Positions 29,046 to 41,100 of a stretch of DNA of 64,000 nucleotides are shown one piece after another; position 1 is the first letter of the stretch; each line of letters starts with the position of its first letter. The notes beneath the pieces are model-generated. The model did not search any database. It was not told where the DNA came from and worked only from the letters and a program-made list of their open reading frames with translations. Origin of the DNA: Ischnura elegans. Its lineage: Eukaryota; Arthropoda; Insecta; Odonata; Coenagrionidae. Made by a program: the position numbers and the translations under genes. Location of the stretch: the NCBI RefSeq assembly GCF_921293095.1, contig NC_060259.1, positions 43,753,812-43,817,811 on the forward strand. Direction: 5' to 3'.

Positions 29046-30984
29046 TTTAAACTCTTACATTACGTTCCTCTCATGAGCTCCTTCCTGTGGCTCTCTAATG
29101 CGAATTTTTATTTCAACAGCTCCACAAGCTATGTTTTAAATAATTAGAGAGTATCTAAAAAGTCACTTGTCCGTAAGTAGTGACATTATCGTTTACATGC
29201 ACTGCATCCCATCATGGCGCCACGGTAGGTAGTGCACATCTCTAACCCCAAAATAATGCCCCTGGTAGAGAAAACCTGTCTCTATCAATAGTTAAACACA
29301 TTCAATACTCACCATATTTTGAAAGACAATCCTCCGTGACTGAAATTTTGGTAAATTTTTTTATATTTTTCAATTTTATTTTAGCAAAGGGAACACCTGA
29401 GATTTGATGCTGGGATATTTATTTCCGTTCTTTTTTTTTAATAATACACATTAATTCAAAATTTTGAAATTACATTGTTGCACTTATCCTGCCTAACTTG
29501 GTGATAATTTCCCGCAAAATACGTCCTTATATCCGCTATTTTTCGCTCTTAATCAGTATTTTGGAGAAAATCCAATCAAGCCTCGTAATTTTGTGAATAA
29601 ACTCTTAGCAACATCATGACATAAAAAAATTATTAGCCAGGAAATGATAGGATATCATTTTCTAAGTTTTGTTGCACGAAAGCAAATATTACGAGCTTTA
29701 CGGATATTTTTACGAAATGTTTTTATTTTTATTTTGGATAATACGCCTAAGCACTCTTGTCACTCGCTAGCGGCCGCCATGACGTAGATGTTACGTCATG
29801 AATGTGTTAAGCAATTACGTACCACGCGAGGAGGAGAGGATTGTCCAGGCAGCGGTGACTTGCATGAGCTCATGACTTCATTGACCTTTTTTGCGAAAGC
29901 GTTACGGAAAACTGTTTTTCTCGCGAATAGCTCAAGAAGCATCCGACGGATCTTAATGTCACGAAATACAGATCTTCTTAATTTATGCACAATCGCAATA
30001 GGCACTTAAAAAAATCGAGATTGAGCCCATCATGGAATGCAACGGTTCCCACTTGTGGTCAAGTAAACAGATGCTGGGTATTTTCTCGATTCGTAGCCCT
30101 AATGTTCTTTACCCTAGTCAACATTTTGAGTGACTTTCTCCTCTATGAACTCGGCGGAAGGGTCATCCCCCGTTGATGTAGGGCGTCGGGACTGCTCGAG
30201 TCTCGCATTGATCGCGTCTGCAGCGTAGAAGATTATTCCTTCGTTTTCTGGAATTCACTTTGATCATGCACCAGTATTCAAACAGATATGTCCTCGTTCA
30301 AACAGAAACCCCCCTTCATGCACTTCAACATTACGGTAATCACTACCTCGGCGGAAAGCGTCACTACGGACCATCTTGATTTCCCATTTCGCCATGTACG
30401 CTTTTCCAGGGTGCACTTGAACGATTTATTTAATTTTAATGCCAGTTTGCGTGTTAAATTAACACGTACGAGTTAATATATAAATGCATGAACGATATTG
30501 GTGAACCGGAGCGGAATATGTACGAATGGATGAATCTAATTGGAGCAGGTTATATCTCCTCCGTGCATTTTAGTGTTCATTCACGCGTTCATACATTTAG
30601 ACATTCACTCATACGGGTTAATTTACCGATTAAACAGGCCTATCGGTAAGGATGAAGTTACGGAGTACTTATGAGATAGTGTTCATTCCTGAGTTTACAG
30701 TGAGCAGAAGTATACTTTTAAATAACGTTTGTTTCCGTTTTTCCATAATACATTTATACCGTTTCGACCCCACAGATAAAAACTATACGTAATACCTCCA
30801 AATATTGGACCTTGTTCGTCCAATCAAAATAATATAAATTTCTTCTTTTATGAATTAATAGCGGTATCAATGTAAATGCCAAAGATTATTTTTGTATTTT
30901 CTCCGAATTTTATGCGATGTTTTCGTCAGTGCTCCAAGTATGTGCTACTATTTCTATATTTCATATTCATTTCTTTATAATGAC
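29046..30984. other. No recognisable feature
   Basis: About 1.9 kb with short, motif-free open frames. No transposon ends were identified. Confidence 0.4.
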
Positions 30985-31975
30985 TGAAGAATCGTCCACA
31001 GTTTATGCAAAAACCCAGTAGCCGTGATAAAATCAGGGCCCAGCTGTGAAGAAGCAAGAATTAGGAAAGGAGTGCGACAAGGCTGTACATTGTCACCCGT
31101 AATTTTCAACGTTTACATTGATAAAGTCATTAATGAAATCAAAGAAAATGCATTGGGAGTGAATATCCATGGAGAAAAAATTAGCATGCTAGAATTTGCC
31201 GATGACATAGCCGTTATAGCAGAAACAGAGAAGGATTTGAAAAATATTCTGGTTAATATGGGTAGGGTAATGGGTAGAGATCAACTGAAAATAAGCACGA
31301 AGAAAACCAAGATCTTAGTATGCAGCAGAAGAGAAGAAGTCAAGACTAACATTAAAATAGGGAAGCAAAAACTGATAGAGGTGGATGAATTCTGTTATTT
31401 GGGAAGCAAGATAACTAGTGACGGGAGAAGCAAGAAAGAAATTATCAGCAGAATAGCCCAGGCGAAGAGAGCATTCCACCAAAAGAGAGATCTGCTTACA
31501 GCGGGAAACTTAAATATGGAAGTAAAGAAACAATTTATAAGAACCTATATCTGGAGTATGCTTCTATACGGAAGTGAGGCATGGACGATGACCGCAGTGG
31601 AGAAAGCAAGGATAGAGGCCTTCGAAATGTGGTGCTACAGAAGAATGATGAAAATCAAATGGATCGACCGAGTCAGTAACGAGGAAGTCCTAAGAAGAGT
31701 AGGAGAGAAGAGAAGCCTCATGAAAACCTTAATAAGAAGACGGAACAACCTTATAGGCCACATCTTGAGACATGATGGCCTGATGAAGACAATCGTCGAA
31801 GGACAAGTGGAAGGCAAGAATGGAAAAGGAAGACTCCGAACAAAATATATGGAACAAGTAAAGAGAGATGTGAAAGAGAAGAAATACGTAGGTGTGAAAA
31901 GATTAGCTGATAGGAGAATAGAGTGGAGAGCTGCGTCAAACCAATCCTAGGATTGTTGACCAATGATGATGTTAT
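30985..31975 (+). mobile_element. 5'-truncated RTE/Jockey-like LINE
   Basis: Best preserved copy of a family with four members in the window (7914-8910, here, 47057-47765, 55228-55924). Coding similarity begins upstream of 31024 (SLCKNPVAVIKSGPS). The 3' end is AATCCTAGGATTGTTGACCA followed by TGATGATG. No convincing TSD was found for this copy. Confidence 0.85.
31024..31950 (+). pseudogene. LINE reverse transcriptase C-terminal half (308 codons open)
   Basis: The frame holds the RT motifs GVRQGCTLSPVIFNVYIDKV and FADDIAV, the latter with the catalytic DD pair. The RT thumb follows (FCYLGSKITSDGRSKKEI), then the usual C-terminal region IWSMLLYGSEAWTM...FEMWCYRRMMKI...GHILRHDGLM. The N-terminal AP endonuclease and RT fingers are missing, so the copy is 5'-truncated as expected from incomplete target-primed reverse transcription. 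The frame is uninterrupted over 308 codons, suggesting moderate age. Confidence 0.88.
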
Positions 31976-32077
31976 AAATGCAGTGTTGCTTAGAAATTAC
32001 ATACAAAAAATACAGGAACAGTCGCTGACGTTTCTTTTGGTGCGTTGATTTCCGCCGAGGACGAGTATGTTCTTTTA

Positions 32078-32661
32078 AGGCCGTTTTACACGGGGCATGT
32101 CATTGCGCAGGTTTGCCCTGAAAACAGTTTTGAAATTGCGAGAATGTGAGCTCGCAATCAGAGCAGTGGCTGGCTTTTTTGCCATCTCGTACCATGCATT
32201 CTCTCATGCAAGGGCGGTTCCAGGATTTTTTGTGGGGTCTAACTGGCAAACGGTCTTCTCATATTTGGGATAAAAAGTGAAGTACATTCAACAATTACTC
32301 TACAAAATATACTCTTAATTTTAATGTAAAAGTTATTAATATGTAAGTATCGATAACTTTTATATTAAATATAAAATGTATTAATACTTGTATTAATAAT
32401 AATAGTAATATTGTAATAACAGCTCGTCTATTTGTTTGCGTCTGTGAGGGCACGTGCCCCTCCTATGTCAAAATCCCCTGGATGGCAGTTCTCGATACTG
32501 CTCCCTCATAGGGTATATGTAGTGTTATATCGACAATCCAGAGGACTCTGGCCTATGCTCGTATGCGTTTTAGCAATTCACCGCTGTACATGATGAAATT
32601 TTGACTACACCTTCGTGCATACATCAGATTGCGCAATGACGTGCCCCGTGTAAAACGGCCT
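32078..32661. mobile_element. Harbinger-type MITE enlarged by an inner insertion, TTA target duplication
   Basis: The ends AGGCCGTTTTACACGGGGCA and (inverted) AGGCCGTTTTACACGGGGCA are identical and flanked by TTA (32075-32077, 32662-32664). The copy is 584 bp instead of 234 bp. An unrelated block from about 32211 to 32560 (GGGCGGTTCCAGGATTTTTT ... CCCCTGGATGGCAG) interrupts it. Confidence 0.87.
32211..32560. mobile_element. hAT-like MITE fragment nested in the Harbinger MITE
   Basis: It starts near AAGGGCGGTTCCAGGATTTT and ends around CCCCTGGATGGCAG. It shares GGATTTTTT...CAAACGGTCTT with the block at 51085-51330. Ends and TSD are not resolved. Confidence 0.5.
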
Positions 32662-33060
32662 TTAAGGCATTTGACCCCGACGTAAACCCAGATCATTGAC
32701 GTCATCTTACTTTTTATATTTTTTCTGGGCTCTCTTGAACAAATTTTCATTCCGTGACCATTTTTTGTCCTGGTAACGCATCTGCTTATTACATGATTGA
32801 AGGGTAAATATGTCGTGAGGGTTAATTTTGATTGTGGTTACGCGTTGGAATAATGAATTCTTGCATGTACTTCTTCGCGGTGATGAATCTTCCCTATCCC
32901 CTGAAGCGTGCTCCTGAGGAGCCCATTCATGGTATAATTTTTGGCTAGTTGTTTCGGGTAGTTTCAAGTAGGTAATCATGAGGTGCGTGGCGTTAGTGTG
33001 TCAGGGTGGTAGCTCCTCAAGGAAAAGTTTTGACGATGACACCAATATTTTGTCTACAAA

Positions 33061-33278
33061 TATTACAAAAGAGGATCCTCAAGTCGGCCTCTAAAAGTGT
33101 TGTCACCCACCGCGCATTTAAATGGGTTTACAAAAGTCACCTCTCGTCGCTAACGGACGAATTGATCCGAGTTTCACGAGGAAATAAGGTATAATTGGGG
33201 GCGTAAACCGAAATGTATGGAAATGATTTGTGATTTATAAACTCAAAACTTTTGTACACTATTCCTCGCAACAACAGC
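33061..33278. repeat. Repeat family B copy 1 (uninterrupted)
   Basis: From ATTACAAAAGAGGATCCTCA to ACTATTCCTCGCAACAAC it matches 35676-36198. This copy is uninterrupted and so shows the empty site of the hAT insertion in the other one. Confidence 0.75.
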
Positions 33279-34396
33279 TAGAGTTATTTCTTCATTGTAA
33301 CGCGCTCAATCCACTCGTTGAAGTTTTAACGACTTGCTCTGCCTCTTATTATATTTATACTTTTTTCTCTGAGTGAATATTTATGTTACGTACCCAAATA
33401 ACCTTTTCATAAAAATAACCTTTTCAAACATGCTTGAGATGTGATATAGGGAGTTTTGAGAATCTTTCAGGTGATTCTCTCTTTAAGGTTCAACCTCAAT
33501 TGTTAAGCATGTCCTCTACCCAAAACTTCCTTCAATTGAACGAAATATTATGCCCGTCTTATTGCCGGGAATTTCGTTGATTGGTGGATATAAAACCCGT
33601 TCAATACAAAACGTTTGGTTTTAGGGGAATCAGTGTAGAATTTTCCCATGATGGCAATGATAAAATTGTGCTAATTTCACTTATAAATATTTATTGACAG
33701 CTCGACCTTAAAAAATTCATGTCATCTTCAGGTCCAGGTACAGATTTTCCTATCGTTTGAATCAGTCAATCAAGAACTCGACCCCTGCCCATTCTTCTTT
33801 GACGATGTATTGAGACCAAGCTCTATACTCCTGCCTCAAGATGGCAATCTATGTCGGAGTCAAAAAGTCATTTATAGTGAAATTGGTTTAATTTTATCAT
33901 TGCTATTAATGTCAGAGTATTTTTTGTGATATTTCCCGCCAAGTTATCGTCGTAGTTCAGTCTACCTAAGCTTTCCAGATATTCCAGAGCTCCCCATCTA
34001 ATCCAGTAATGGTAGCCTGCCGTTATCTGTGATTTGCGTAGTAAATTTACAGTCAATTAGAGCGCTCGCTACCAGCCATCACGCCTTCTCCTTAGCGTAC
34101 AGAATTGCAGCGCAGATTAAGCCTCCCTGAAGGCATATCTTGTGAGAAACCTCTTGTCGCCTCAGACAACCCACGCGGCTAGAAAACGCGGAAGGAGAAT
34201 ATAAGGAGCCACGAGAGCTCGTACTGACGCTTTCTTAACATGGATATTATAATATTTTTTTGTTTGGCAATAGGTGCGCTATCTATCGAAATTTGTCGCG
34301 TTCAGCGTAAGGTGTATTAGCTTGTATTAGTCTAATTGATTCAAAAAAATGTGAAATAGATGTAAGAATTGAGCATTTAAATTTCGTATGTCTGTA
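33279..34396. other. No recognisable feature
   Basis: About 1.1 kb of AT-rich DNA without recognised repeats or coding similarity. The 300-400 bp before the family B copy (32665-33060) is equally blank. Confidence 0.4.
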
Positions 34397-35589
34397 CGGG
34401 GGTGGTCTGGGTTGATTGAGAGCCCTCGGCTGGGGTTCATGATGGGGCCCCCCTTACCGGGGGATTTGAGGGTTCTCCTTCTGAAAATTTCAAGAAATTG
34501 CATGCCTGGAAGTGGATTTTGACGCTATTCTTACTCTCAAAAACAACACAGGTTAATGTTTAAAAACAGCCATTTCGTGAGAAAAATGCTATGAACAATG
34601 AGAATTTCACAGCTTATACAATAGTTAAAAGAACGATGGATATAATATCAATTAGGTATTTAGTGAATTTGTTCCTTGACATTGGGCTGAAATCTGAAAA
34701 AAATAACTAAAATAATCGTTTTCGAATAATCCTTTCGAAAAAGCATCAGGCCCTATTTTATCTTCTGACACTTTTATTTTATGTACTTTTTATATAATAC
34801 AGTGTGCGGCAACATAACTTCTATTTTTAAAATGGGTGCCATTCAGTCGGTTGTTGTCGTAGCGGAGCGCCAGTGGTCTCGTCCGAGAGGCGTGACTATA
34901 AAGTTTTGTTTCTACAAAATTCAATCGCTATCATGCGTCGATCAGTCGTCTCACACTTCAAAAGCATAGATGGCTGTTTTGAAGGAACCCTGAGCGCTTC
35001 ATCTCAACTAGGGGCGATTAGAAGTGGCCACCCCTCTCTCCTGATTTGGCGCCTTGTGATTTTTTCTCTGGAATGTTTTGATATTCCGTGCTTTTGTGCA
35101 CAGTCCAAGGACCCTGCAAGCTTTGAATACCAACATTCGGGATGAATTAGCCAGCATAACCTCTGATATGCTGGTAACAGTCATGCCAAATGCCAGAGAA
35201 CGGTGTACTCAGTATCTGGAAGATGGGGGAAGTCACCTACCTGGCATGGTCTTCAAAATTGTGTGAAACAGAACTGTAGATGTGTGCCTACATTGTAATG
35301 AACAAGTAGATAATGTCTGATTGATACAATGGGATTTAATAAGTTTTGAAAAAGGGAAATCATGTTTCCGGTCCCTGTATTTTTACAGTGAGTATGCATA
35401 CAGTGTAAAGCAGCTAATTAAAACGTAGAATTGTATAATCGCAACAAAAAAAACTTTGGATAACATAATCCGAGTCTTTGTATTACACCTTTCACCTTCG
35501 CCTCAAGATAGACACGAGCGTTTTAGGGGGCCACTAAGCTCGGAGCCCTCGCCGATTGCCGACCTGCCGACATGACCAGACCGCCCCTG
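34397..35589. mobile_element. hAT-like element family H copy 2, with a nested mariner-like fragment
   Basis: The left end CGGGGGTGGTCTGGGTTGAT and the right end ATGACCAGACCGCCCCTG are inverted repeats. Both flanking halves match the cleaner copy at 36752-37332 along their length. The unit is about 600 bp longer than that copy because of the block at 34780-35385. The TSD is ambiguous (TGTCTGT-like on both sides, out of register). Confidence 0.7.
34780..35385 (+). pseudogene. Tc1/mariner-class transposase 3' fragment nested in family H element
   Basis: LNTNIRDELASITSDMLV...VMPNARERCTQYLEDGGSHLP (35112-35250) resembles the C-terminus of the mariner-like transposases common in insects (NIR.E...I...ML..VM.N...R......GGHL). 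The preceding part is in other frames and degraded; catalytic residues are not seen. Family identity is by pattern only. Confidence 0.5.
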
Positions 35590-35675
35590 TGTGTCTGTCA
35601 TTTTCATTGCTCATCACCATGATGGTATGTGAGATCTGTGCCGGGATCTCTGCGCCAACTGTAGACCCACGAACA

Positions 35676-36198
35676 TTACAAAAGAGGATCCTCAAGTCGG
35701 CCTCTGAAAGTGTTGTCACCCACAGTGGTGCAGCGAAGGAGGGGTTTTGGGAGATAAAACCCACCCCAGGCCGCAGAGAAATTTTTAAGTTTATTCCATA
35801 TGACTTAACTGGATTCATATTACTTACGGAATATAGTTAGGATTAATCAAATATCCCTCAGAAAGCCGTAAAACTCGCCATTTTCAACCATCAATCTTAA
35901 AATTTTTCTGAAGGGCCCCCGCAACTCCCGCTTAACCTGGCGAGGATGCAGTCCCCCCACAACCTTAAGTATTAGTTGTGCCTAAACCCCCCTCAGCCTT
36001 TATTCATAGCTGCGCCCCTGGTCGACCACCGCGAATTTAAATGGGCTTACTAAAGTCGCCACTCGCGTCGCTGACGGGCCAATTTATCCAAGTTTCACGG
36101 GAAATATGGTATAATTAGGGGTGTAAACTGAAATTTATATTAATGATGATGTAACATATAAACTCATAACTTTAGTATACTATTCCTCGCGACAACAA
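35676..36198. repeat. Repeat family B copy 2 (interrupted)
   Basis: It matches 33061-33278 on both sides of the hAT MITE at 35723-36020. The nature of the family is unknown; it has no coding capacity or tRNA-like head. Confidence 0.72.
35723..36020. mobile_element. hAT-type MITE (298 bp) with 8-bp TSD
   Basis: The ends are CAGTGGTGCAGCGAAGG and (inverted) CAGGGGCGCAGCTATGAA. The flanks GTCACCCA (35715-35722) and GTCGACCA (36021-36028) differ at two bases. The paralogous copy at 33061-33278 shows a single GTCACCCA at the same place. Confidence 0.85.
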
Positions 36199-36751
36199 AC
36201 ATTGGGAAAAAAAGTTTATTGCATTGCACTCTTCACCGCGCCGTGGATAATTTTGAAAACCGATTAAATTGCGACGGAAGTGACTACATAAATCTGCCTT
36301 TCGTTGAATTGAATTGGCCATCCTCTATGTTGTTCCCCTAGTGTAGACCGATCCGGGTTCCACGTCGGTGGTGTCCACTGCTCAATGTAGGCAGTGACGA
36401 CCAAAAGTTGAGTTTCAATCGTTATTTTGTGCTCAATAAAGGCAAAACAATGAGCATTCATCCTTGTGTGAGTAAATTTTGGGAGATATACGATATTATT
36501 TTGAGCCGATTCTGGGTGTCATCGTTTCTCTGTTGTCAGTGTCAGCGGCGTACAGGTCTAGTATTTAAAGCTATTTTCTTATTACGAGATATAATTTACG
36601 AAGTAGAAGCTTTTGCCCCCGATATTCGTCGTGGTGAAAAGCTACGTTTGAATCTGAGTTTTTCTCTGAATCTTGTTTTGTCATTGGATGCTTTTAAGTG
36701 AATCTTTGTCTGCCTTTCTTTTAGAAACCTAACTTTCGTATTCACTACGCG

Positions 36752-37332
36752 CAGGGGCGGTGTGGGTTGATTGAGGGCCCTCGGCTGGGGTTCATGATGG
36801 GGCGGCCCCCCATATCAGGGGATTTGGGGGTCCTCTCTCGGGAAATTTCAGGAAATTTCATGTCCTGAAATGGATTTTGACGCTGTTCTGGCTCTTAAAA
36901 ACTGGATTAAATTTAGTAAAAAAATGCAATTTTGTAAAAAAATACAATGAAAAGTGAGAATTTCACAGCTCATAAATTTTATTCATGTGCTATGGTCCCA
37001 TTGTATATTAATTAGTGAATTTGTTCTTTGAAACTTTGCTGAAATCTAAAAAACTCTAAAATTACCTTTTAGAATAATCCTTACATAAAAGCAACTGGTT
37101 CTCTTTTATCTTCTGATACTTTTTTATTTTGCAAAATATTTTTACACTGAGTATGCATGCAGTGAAAGGAACTAATGGAAACGTAGGATTTTATAATTGT
37201 AAAAAAACTTTGTTTCAAGTAATCTGCGTCTTTTTTTGCACTTTTAATTATCGCTTCACGATAGTCGCGAGCGTTGTGGGGGGGAGGGTCGAAGGCCGGG
37301 GCCTTCGGCGTTAGCCGACCTGACCACCCCCG
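36752..37332. mobile_element. hAT-like element family H copy 1 with 8-bp TSD
   Basis: It runs from CAGGGGCGGTGTGGGTTGAT to GACCTGACCACCCCCG, flanked by ACTACGCG (36744-36751) and AGTACGCG (37333-37340), one mismatch. It is 581 bp with no transposase. Confidence 0.78.
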
Positions 37333-37814
37333 AGTACGCGACGAATCACGACTGATCTATTCTCAAACTCCCATACCAGAACTTTGAATTGAGTGGAGAA
37401 TTGGGTAAAATGTTTTTAACCAGTCTCCGTAAATGCCGATATCTCTCTCAAATGAGAATATTGGCTATTTTCAAGCTTTGGATTGACTTTTCTATTAGCT
37501 GCCATCGTTTATCAACAGAACGCGTATTTCTTTCCTCAATACGAATATGGAGTGAGCTATATACACAATTTTTGCTCGCAAATTAAGCTTCGTTAATGGC
37601 ATTCTTCTTTGGGAGTCAATTAATACGATGATTCAAGTGACGTTGTGATGGATATGACGATTTTTGTTCCAGAAGAGTTGTGCATAGGCTTTCAGTGATT
37701 CGACCTGAAGGTGTTTTGGATCTGAAAGGGTTGAGCTTGCCGCAGACTACGCCAAAGGCATGTGAATTTTACACATTCAGGGTGGAGTTGAAGGTCTTTT
37801 CTCTGGGCCAAGAA

Positions 37815-38145
37815 ATTATATTCGGAGTGTCTGAAGGCTTCGCCTGGGGTTTGAACTCGGAACCCTTCTGTCTGTCGCCTAAAGGCCGTTTTACACGGGG
37901 CACGGAATTGCGCAGGTTAGAGCTGCATTAATTTCTAAAATGGCGTGGAATTGCGCGAATGCATGAACGAAATGAGAGCAGGGGCTATTTTGCCGTCTCA
38001 CATCCACGCATTCCCGCATGTGTTCTAGCAATTCACCGCTTTACACGACGCAATTTTGATTACGCCTTCGCACGTACGTCAGATTGCGCAATTCCGTGTA
38101 CCGTGTAAAACGGCCTTAACGCTCTGCCCTCTTGGACCTCAGCTT
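37815..38145 (-). repeat. tRNA-derived SINE split by a Harbinger MITE
   Basis: On the minus strand an A-box-like stretch (AAGAGGGCAGAGCG, 38120-38133) and a B-box-like stretch (CCGAGTTCAAACCCC, 37846-37860) become adjacent once the MITE at 37883-38116 is removed. They are then about 20 bp apart, near normal tRNA spacing. A SINE body follows on the left. It could also be a decayed tRNA pseudogene. Confidence 0.6.
37883..38116. mobile_element. PIF/Harbinger-type MITE, 234 bp, TAA target duplication
   Basis: AGGCCGTTTTACACGGGGCA at the left and CCGTGTAAAACGGCCT at the right, flanked by TAA (37880-37882, 38117-38119). It is the same family and length as 16292-16525. Confidence 0.9.
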
Positions 38146-38165
38146 TTTCCTGATACATATGTACA

Positions 38166-41100
38166 TTAGGGCGGATCGCAAAAATCGATTTTTTTCAAAT
38201 CAATCTGGCCCAATGAAAAACAGTTGTGGGACCGATCAAAAATAAGGCCTGAAAAATTTGAGACCTGTACGTGAACCCCTGACCCTCGCTCAAATGCAAT
38301 TTAGGGGGGGAGGGTCAAAATTCGAAAAGTACAATATTTTATGGTCATTCCCTATAGATTTCGTCGAGTTACTGTTCTTCTAGGACAAAAATTTCGTGCA
38401 TTTTGACGTATCTGCCACCGTTTAGCCACAAAATGCCTAATTTGAGTCCGCGTCCGCGAAGAAAATATTCCAACGCCCACGCAGCGTCGCGGATACCAGA
38501 GCCGCAGGCCGATCCCTTCCCCTCCACGCTCGCTTCTCCCCCTCCCACGCCTCTAACACAGCAAAATTCATCCCGCGCATGCTGCTAGGAGGTCGTTTAT
38601 CTTTGATAATATAAATCAGAATATGGTAGAAGGTAAAAAACGATGCGTAGTGAGACGACTTGTCCCTCATTTGGCGCCTCGTCGGCGTTAAACAAATAGA
38701 TGTTACCAACTTTTAGAGAAGTGATGAAATAATTTAAACCTGCGTACGCAGGAAAGGAGACTACGGTCTATGAAGACGCCTCTCGAGTGGCTATGAAGGT
38801 GTGCGAACTATGGTGACGCGCTTCTCTTCCATTATGAATATGACTAAATAGATTTAGCGGTACCACAGGAAGTACTAAAACTTACGGAAAATCTAATACT
38901 AATAATAGGCCAAAAGTAGGGTTTTATTGAAGTATAAGACTCAAAAAATTTTAAAGGAACATTTTAAATTATGCGATATTTTTGCGTGTAAGTGCATGGA
39001 GGAGCATAAGGTTCCCCCAATGAGAAGTATTTTGAGAGACAATCTGACGAAAAGAAAGATGATGGCTGCTGGATTGAACCCTAAAGAAACTCAACAACTG
39101 AGGAAAAAAGGGAATCGTAGGACAGCGTTGAGTCATCATCGTCAATTCTTGTACGGGAAAATAGTATCAAAAATTTTCTTCATCAATTCATCCGAAGAAA
39201 ATTAAACTGGCGAGAAATTAGAAATTAATTTGTATCTCTACTTTCCTCATGAAATAAACATTAAGGACTATAACCTCAAATTGGAACTTCTTCGGGGAAA
39301 ATGCGTCTTCCAACTGTGATAGAGGTATATGCAAGAACCAAGCAACAGCAATGATCTTTCCCGCAACTTTAGCTGACGCAAAAGTCATAACTTCGTAAGA
39401 TATATCAGAGCTACTGTACCAGAATTACTTACGTAGACAGAAAAAGATGCAAATTACTGTGAATGAGAAAAGAGAGGTGTCATTAAAGGGCCTTTTTTTA
39501 TTGGAATGAAAGACTATTCTCTTGTGTGATGAAAAAAGGGAAGAGGACTTATCAATACAAGTTTAGAGGGGAATGTGTGGTGTTAGTTGAAGAAACAGGG
39601 TCCCACTTTTGGAGGTTTGCCTCCCCCGTCGGAGGATTAGCAAAAGTTATAAAATATGCTATTATCGATTCCTTTCTGAGTGAAAATCAGATACACAGAA
39701 TTAAATAGGATTTGATTATGATGGTACCAAGCGAATACCGCCCAAAAAGGAGGCATCATCCCTTTGCTATAAGCATAATTCCAACATCCCTTGCAGTGTG
39801 GGTAGACTCTTCTCGGGATTCCCACCGGGTTAATTTTTCCATAATGGCCAACATTTCAAGCTCCGACAGGGGGCTCATCCTAAGGGATAAATTTTGTTGA
39901 ACCCCGAAAAGAGTTTACCCACATCATTCGCCGGGAAAGCATCAAATCGTATTTCATCCCTTACAGTGGTCTATTTGCTAATTGCACTATGTTGACTTGG
40001 ATTGGCGACATAAACGTTGGGAGGGAAATCTAGGGACCCAATTTGCGTTTCTGCAAGGATGCGTTTGGCGACCAATCCGAGATTTTTTTAATTGCTGGAT
40101 TTTAATAACGACTTAAAGGCTGATGATATATTGGAGAGAGACTCCGGTTCCTTCGGCTATATCTGAGCTTAGCACTGTGGAATTTAAAAATCTATTGATG
40201 AAAGTTCAAATTTAAATTTCAATATTCCTTTTATTATACATACGGACGAGAGATTCGCGAAAGAATTTACCAAAACTTTGTTGACAGCAGCAAAAGACGA
40301 GGAATGACACTAACATAAGAAATACAGACTGGAAAGCAGGTAACTGAGTAATTCCTTCGTGATTGTTCCTCAATGGACGATGCTGATACATCAAATATTA
40401 GTAAGACTAACGAAGAAAGACGCACTTGGTGTGAATTTTGTTGCATCTGGGGCGTTCGAGAGGGGAGCGGGGAGGGTACGCCGGCGGCCTTCACCCTTAT
40501 TCATCCATTTAGTCACAGCTGTCGGACAGTACCGGAATAGAAGTGCATAACCTAAGTTCCCAAACCTTCATAGCCACTCGAGAGGCGTCTTCAAGACCGT
40601 AGTCTCCTTTCCTGCGTGCGCAGGTCTAAAATTATTTCATCACTTCTCTAAAAGTTGGTAACATCTATTTGTTTAACGCCGACGAGGCGCCAAATGAGGG
40701 ACAAGTCGTCTCACTACGCATCGTTTTTTACCTTCTACCATATTCTGATTTATATTATCAAAGATAAACGACCTCCTAGCAGCATGCGCGGGATGAATTT
40801 TGCTGTGTTAGAGGCGTGGGAGGGGGAGAAGCGAGCGTGGAGGGGAAGGGATCGGCCTGCGGCTCTGGTATCCGCGACGCTGCGTGGGCGTTGGAATATT
40901 TTCTTCGCGGACGCGGACTCAAATTAGGCATTTTGTGGCTAAACGGTGGCAGATACGTCAAAATGCACGAAATTTTTGTCCTAGAAGGACAGTAACTCGA
41001 CAAAATCTATAGGGAATGACCATAAAATATTGTACTTTTCGAATTTTGACCCTCCCCCCCTAAATTGCATTTGAGCGAGGGTCAGGGGTTCAAGTACAGG

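Noticed and set aside
32400-32520. Separate small gene or regulatory island around GCACGTGCCCC.
   Set aside because: It is explained by the hAT-like block inserted in the Harbinger MITE.
38437-38709. 90-codon frame on the minus strand, repeated at 40655-40927 on the plus strand.
   Set aside because: It lies within the terminal inverted repeats and is repeated only because the arms are. No homology or start context supports a gene.
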